Program-made: the position numbers and the translations under genes
Shown: piece after piece, positions 6,357 to 6,773 of the stretch
Layout of the letters: every line of letters starts with the position of its first letter
Position numbering within the stretch: position 1 is the first letter of the stretch
Source: Gammaproteobacteria bacterium
GTDB taxonomy: Bacteria > Pseudomonadota > Gammaproteobacteria > Eutrophobiales > Eutrophobiaceae
Length of the DNA stretch: 6,773 bases
Assembly (NCBI GenBank): GCA_012270695.1
Contig: JAAXHV010000176.1
Span: 1 to 6,773, forward strand
Direction: 5' to 3'
The notes under the pieces: model-generated
Told to the model about the DNA's origin: nothing
The model's input: only the letters and a program-made list of their open reading frames with translations
Database searches by the model: none

Positions 6357-6503
6357 TCAACGTGTTGCAAACACCGAATTTAACGTCCAGCGGCAACGTT
6401 TCCAGACTAATTTTTCCAGTTTACCGTATACAGGTTTATCGCCATAGGATTTAGCAAATGTTTGTAAGGCGCCACCTGCTACTTCCGGCAAAGTGTTTGC
6501 CAA
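6357..6503 (-). CDS. Doubtful small open frame between ntrC and the hydrolase gene
   Basis: On the minus strand a frame with no stop runs from 6539 to a TGA at 6357-6359 (60 sense codons), filling most of the 248-bp gap. It has no ATG or GTG. The only usual start is the TTG at 6501-6503, just after GAGGAA, giving 48 residues beginning with (L/M)ANTLPEVAGG and ending in RCRWTLNSVFATR. The middle (TFAKSYGDKPVYGKLEKLVW) has a protein-like composition. The stop lies 29 bp before the hydrolase start, on the same strand. I recognise no family. It may be a small gene, the remnant of a longer one, or chance. The rest of the gap shows no strong promoter, only a GATAAT on the minus strand at 6353-6358 without a good -35. 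Confidence 0.25.
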   Translation of the reverse strand: MANTLPEVAGGALQTFAKSYGDKPVYGKLEKLVWKRCRWTLNSVFATR

Positions 6504-6575
6504 TTCCTCAAGGCGACCAAGATCGTTCAGACTCCAAAATCAATCAAAATTTAACCTTTTCGTAATAAATTGAAG

Positions 6576-6773
6576 TTATACTTCCAGATTCAGTGATTTG
6601 ATCTTCCTGGTCAGGGTGTTCCGGCCCCAGCCCAGCAGTCTGGCGGCCTCATTACGGCGTCCTCCGGATTGTTGCAGGGCCTCTTCAATCAGGATTCGTT
6701 CGAACTCGGGGAGAATATTGCCCAGTAAGCCGGTTTTGCCCTTGATCAGGTTCGTTTTGACCCAGTGGCGCAA
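6576..6773 (-). CDS. ntrC: Nitrogen regulation protein NR(I), C-terminal end (partial)
   Basis: Only the last 65 codons lie in the window; the gene enters from the right edge, and the TTG at the edge is an internal leucine, not a start. The visible part is the Fis-type helix-turn-helix DNA-binding domain. PEFERILIEEALQQSGGRRN forms the first helices. EAARLLGWGRNTLTRKI then carries the recognition helix. The signature LGWGRNTLTRK is characteristic of NtrC (GlnG) among sigma54 activators. NtrC is the response regulator that, phosphorylated by NtrB, activates sigma54 promoters of nitrogen assimilation genes. The receiver and AAA+ domains must lie outside the window. The stop is TAA, and no terminator hairpin is evident after it. 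Confidence 0.88.
   Translation of the reverse strand: MRHWVKTNLIKGKTGLLGNILPEFERILIEEALQQSGGRRNEAARLLGWGRNTLTRKIKSLNLEV

Noticed and set aside
6367..6500. 8-bp inverted repeat GCAAACAC/GTGTTTGC around the small open frame
   Set aside because: It is too short and too far apart (118 bp) to distinguish from chance.
6576..6773. Small complete Fis-like protein starting at the TTG near the right edge
   Set aside because: The LGWGRNTLTRK signature and the preceding helices match the C-terminus of NtrC, and the frame is open to the window edge.

Overview
The window looks like a stretch of gammaproteobacterial chromosome with moderate GC content. The gene set supports this: a DUF2066 exported protein divergent from purM, a magnesium-type HemB, the methylcitrate genes prpB and prpC, and the C-terminal end of an NtrC-type regulator. 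The placement is inferred from gene content and protein resemblance only; I would not go below class level.

Layout from left to right. A DUF2066 exported protein gene (8-1072, minus) is divergent from purM (1155-2213, plus) across an 82-bp gap where two -10-like hexamers on opposite strands overlap. purM converges with prpC (2231-3382, minus) with only 17 bp between stop codons. prpC overlaps prpB (3379-4257, minus) by an ATGA junction. Upstream of prpB, a 22-codon leader frame (4254-4322, minus) ends in a second ATGA overlap with the prpB start. The rest of the prpB-hemB gap holds a 161-bp near-palindromic element (4353-4513) with perfect 33-bp inverted arms, MITE-like in form. hemB (4591-5592, plus) follows with its own promoter and ribosome binding site and a terminator whose stem overlaps the end of the gene. 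hemB converges with a dienelactone hydrolase family gene (5614-6327, minus). A 248-bp gap with a doubtful small open frame separates that gene from the 3' end of ntrC (6576-6773, minus, cut by the window edge).

Functionally these are mostly housekeeping genes: purine synthesis (PurM), the first and last steps specific to propionate breakdown by the methylcitrate cycle (PrpC, PrpB), tetrapyrrole synthesis (HemB) and nitrogen control (NtrC). The methylcitrate dehydratase and isomerase genes (prpD, or acnD with prpF) are not beside prpBC here. I see no CRISPR, phage, toxin or defence genes. The least ordinary part is the prpB-hemB gap, with its large palindrome and its candidate leader peptide coupled to prpB.
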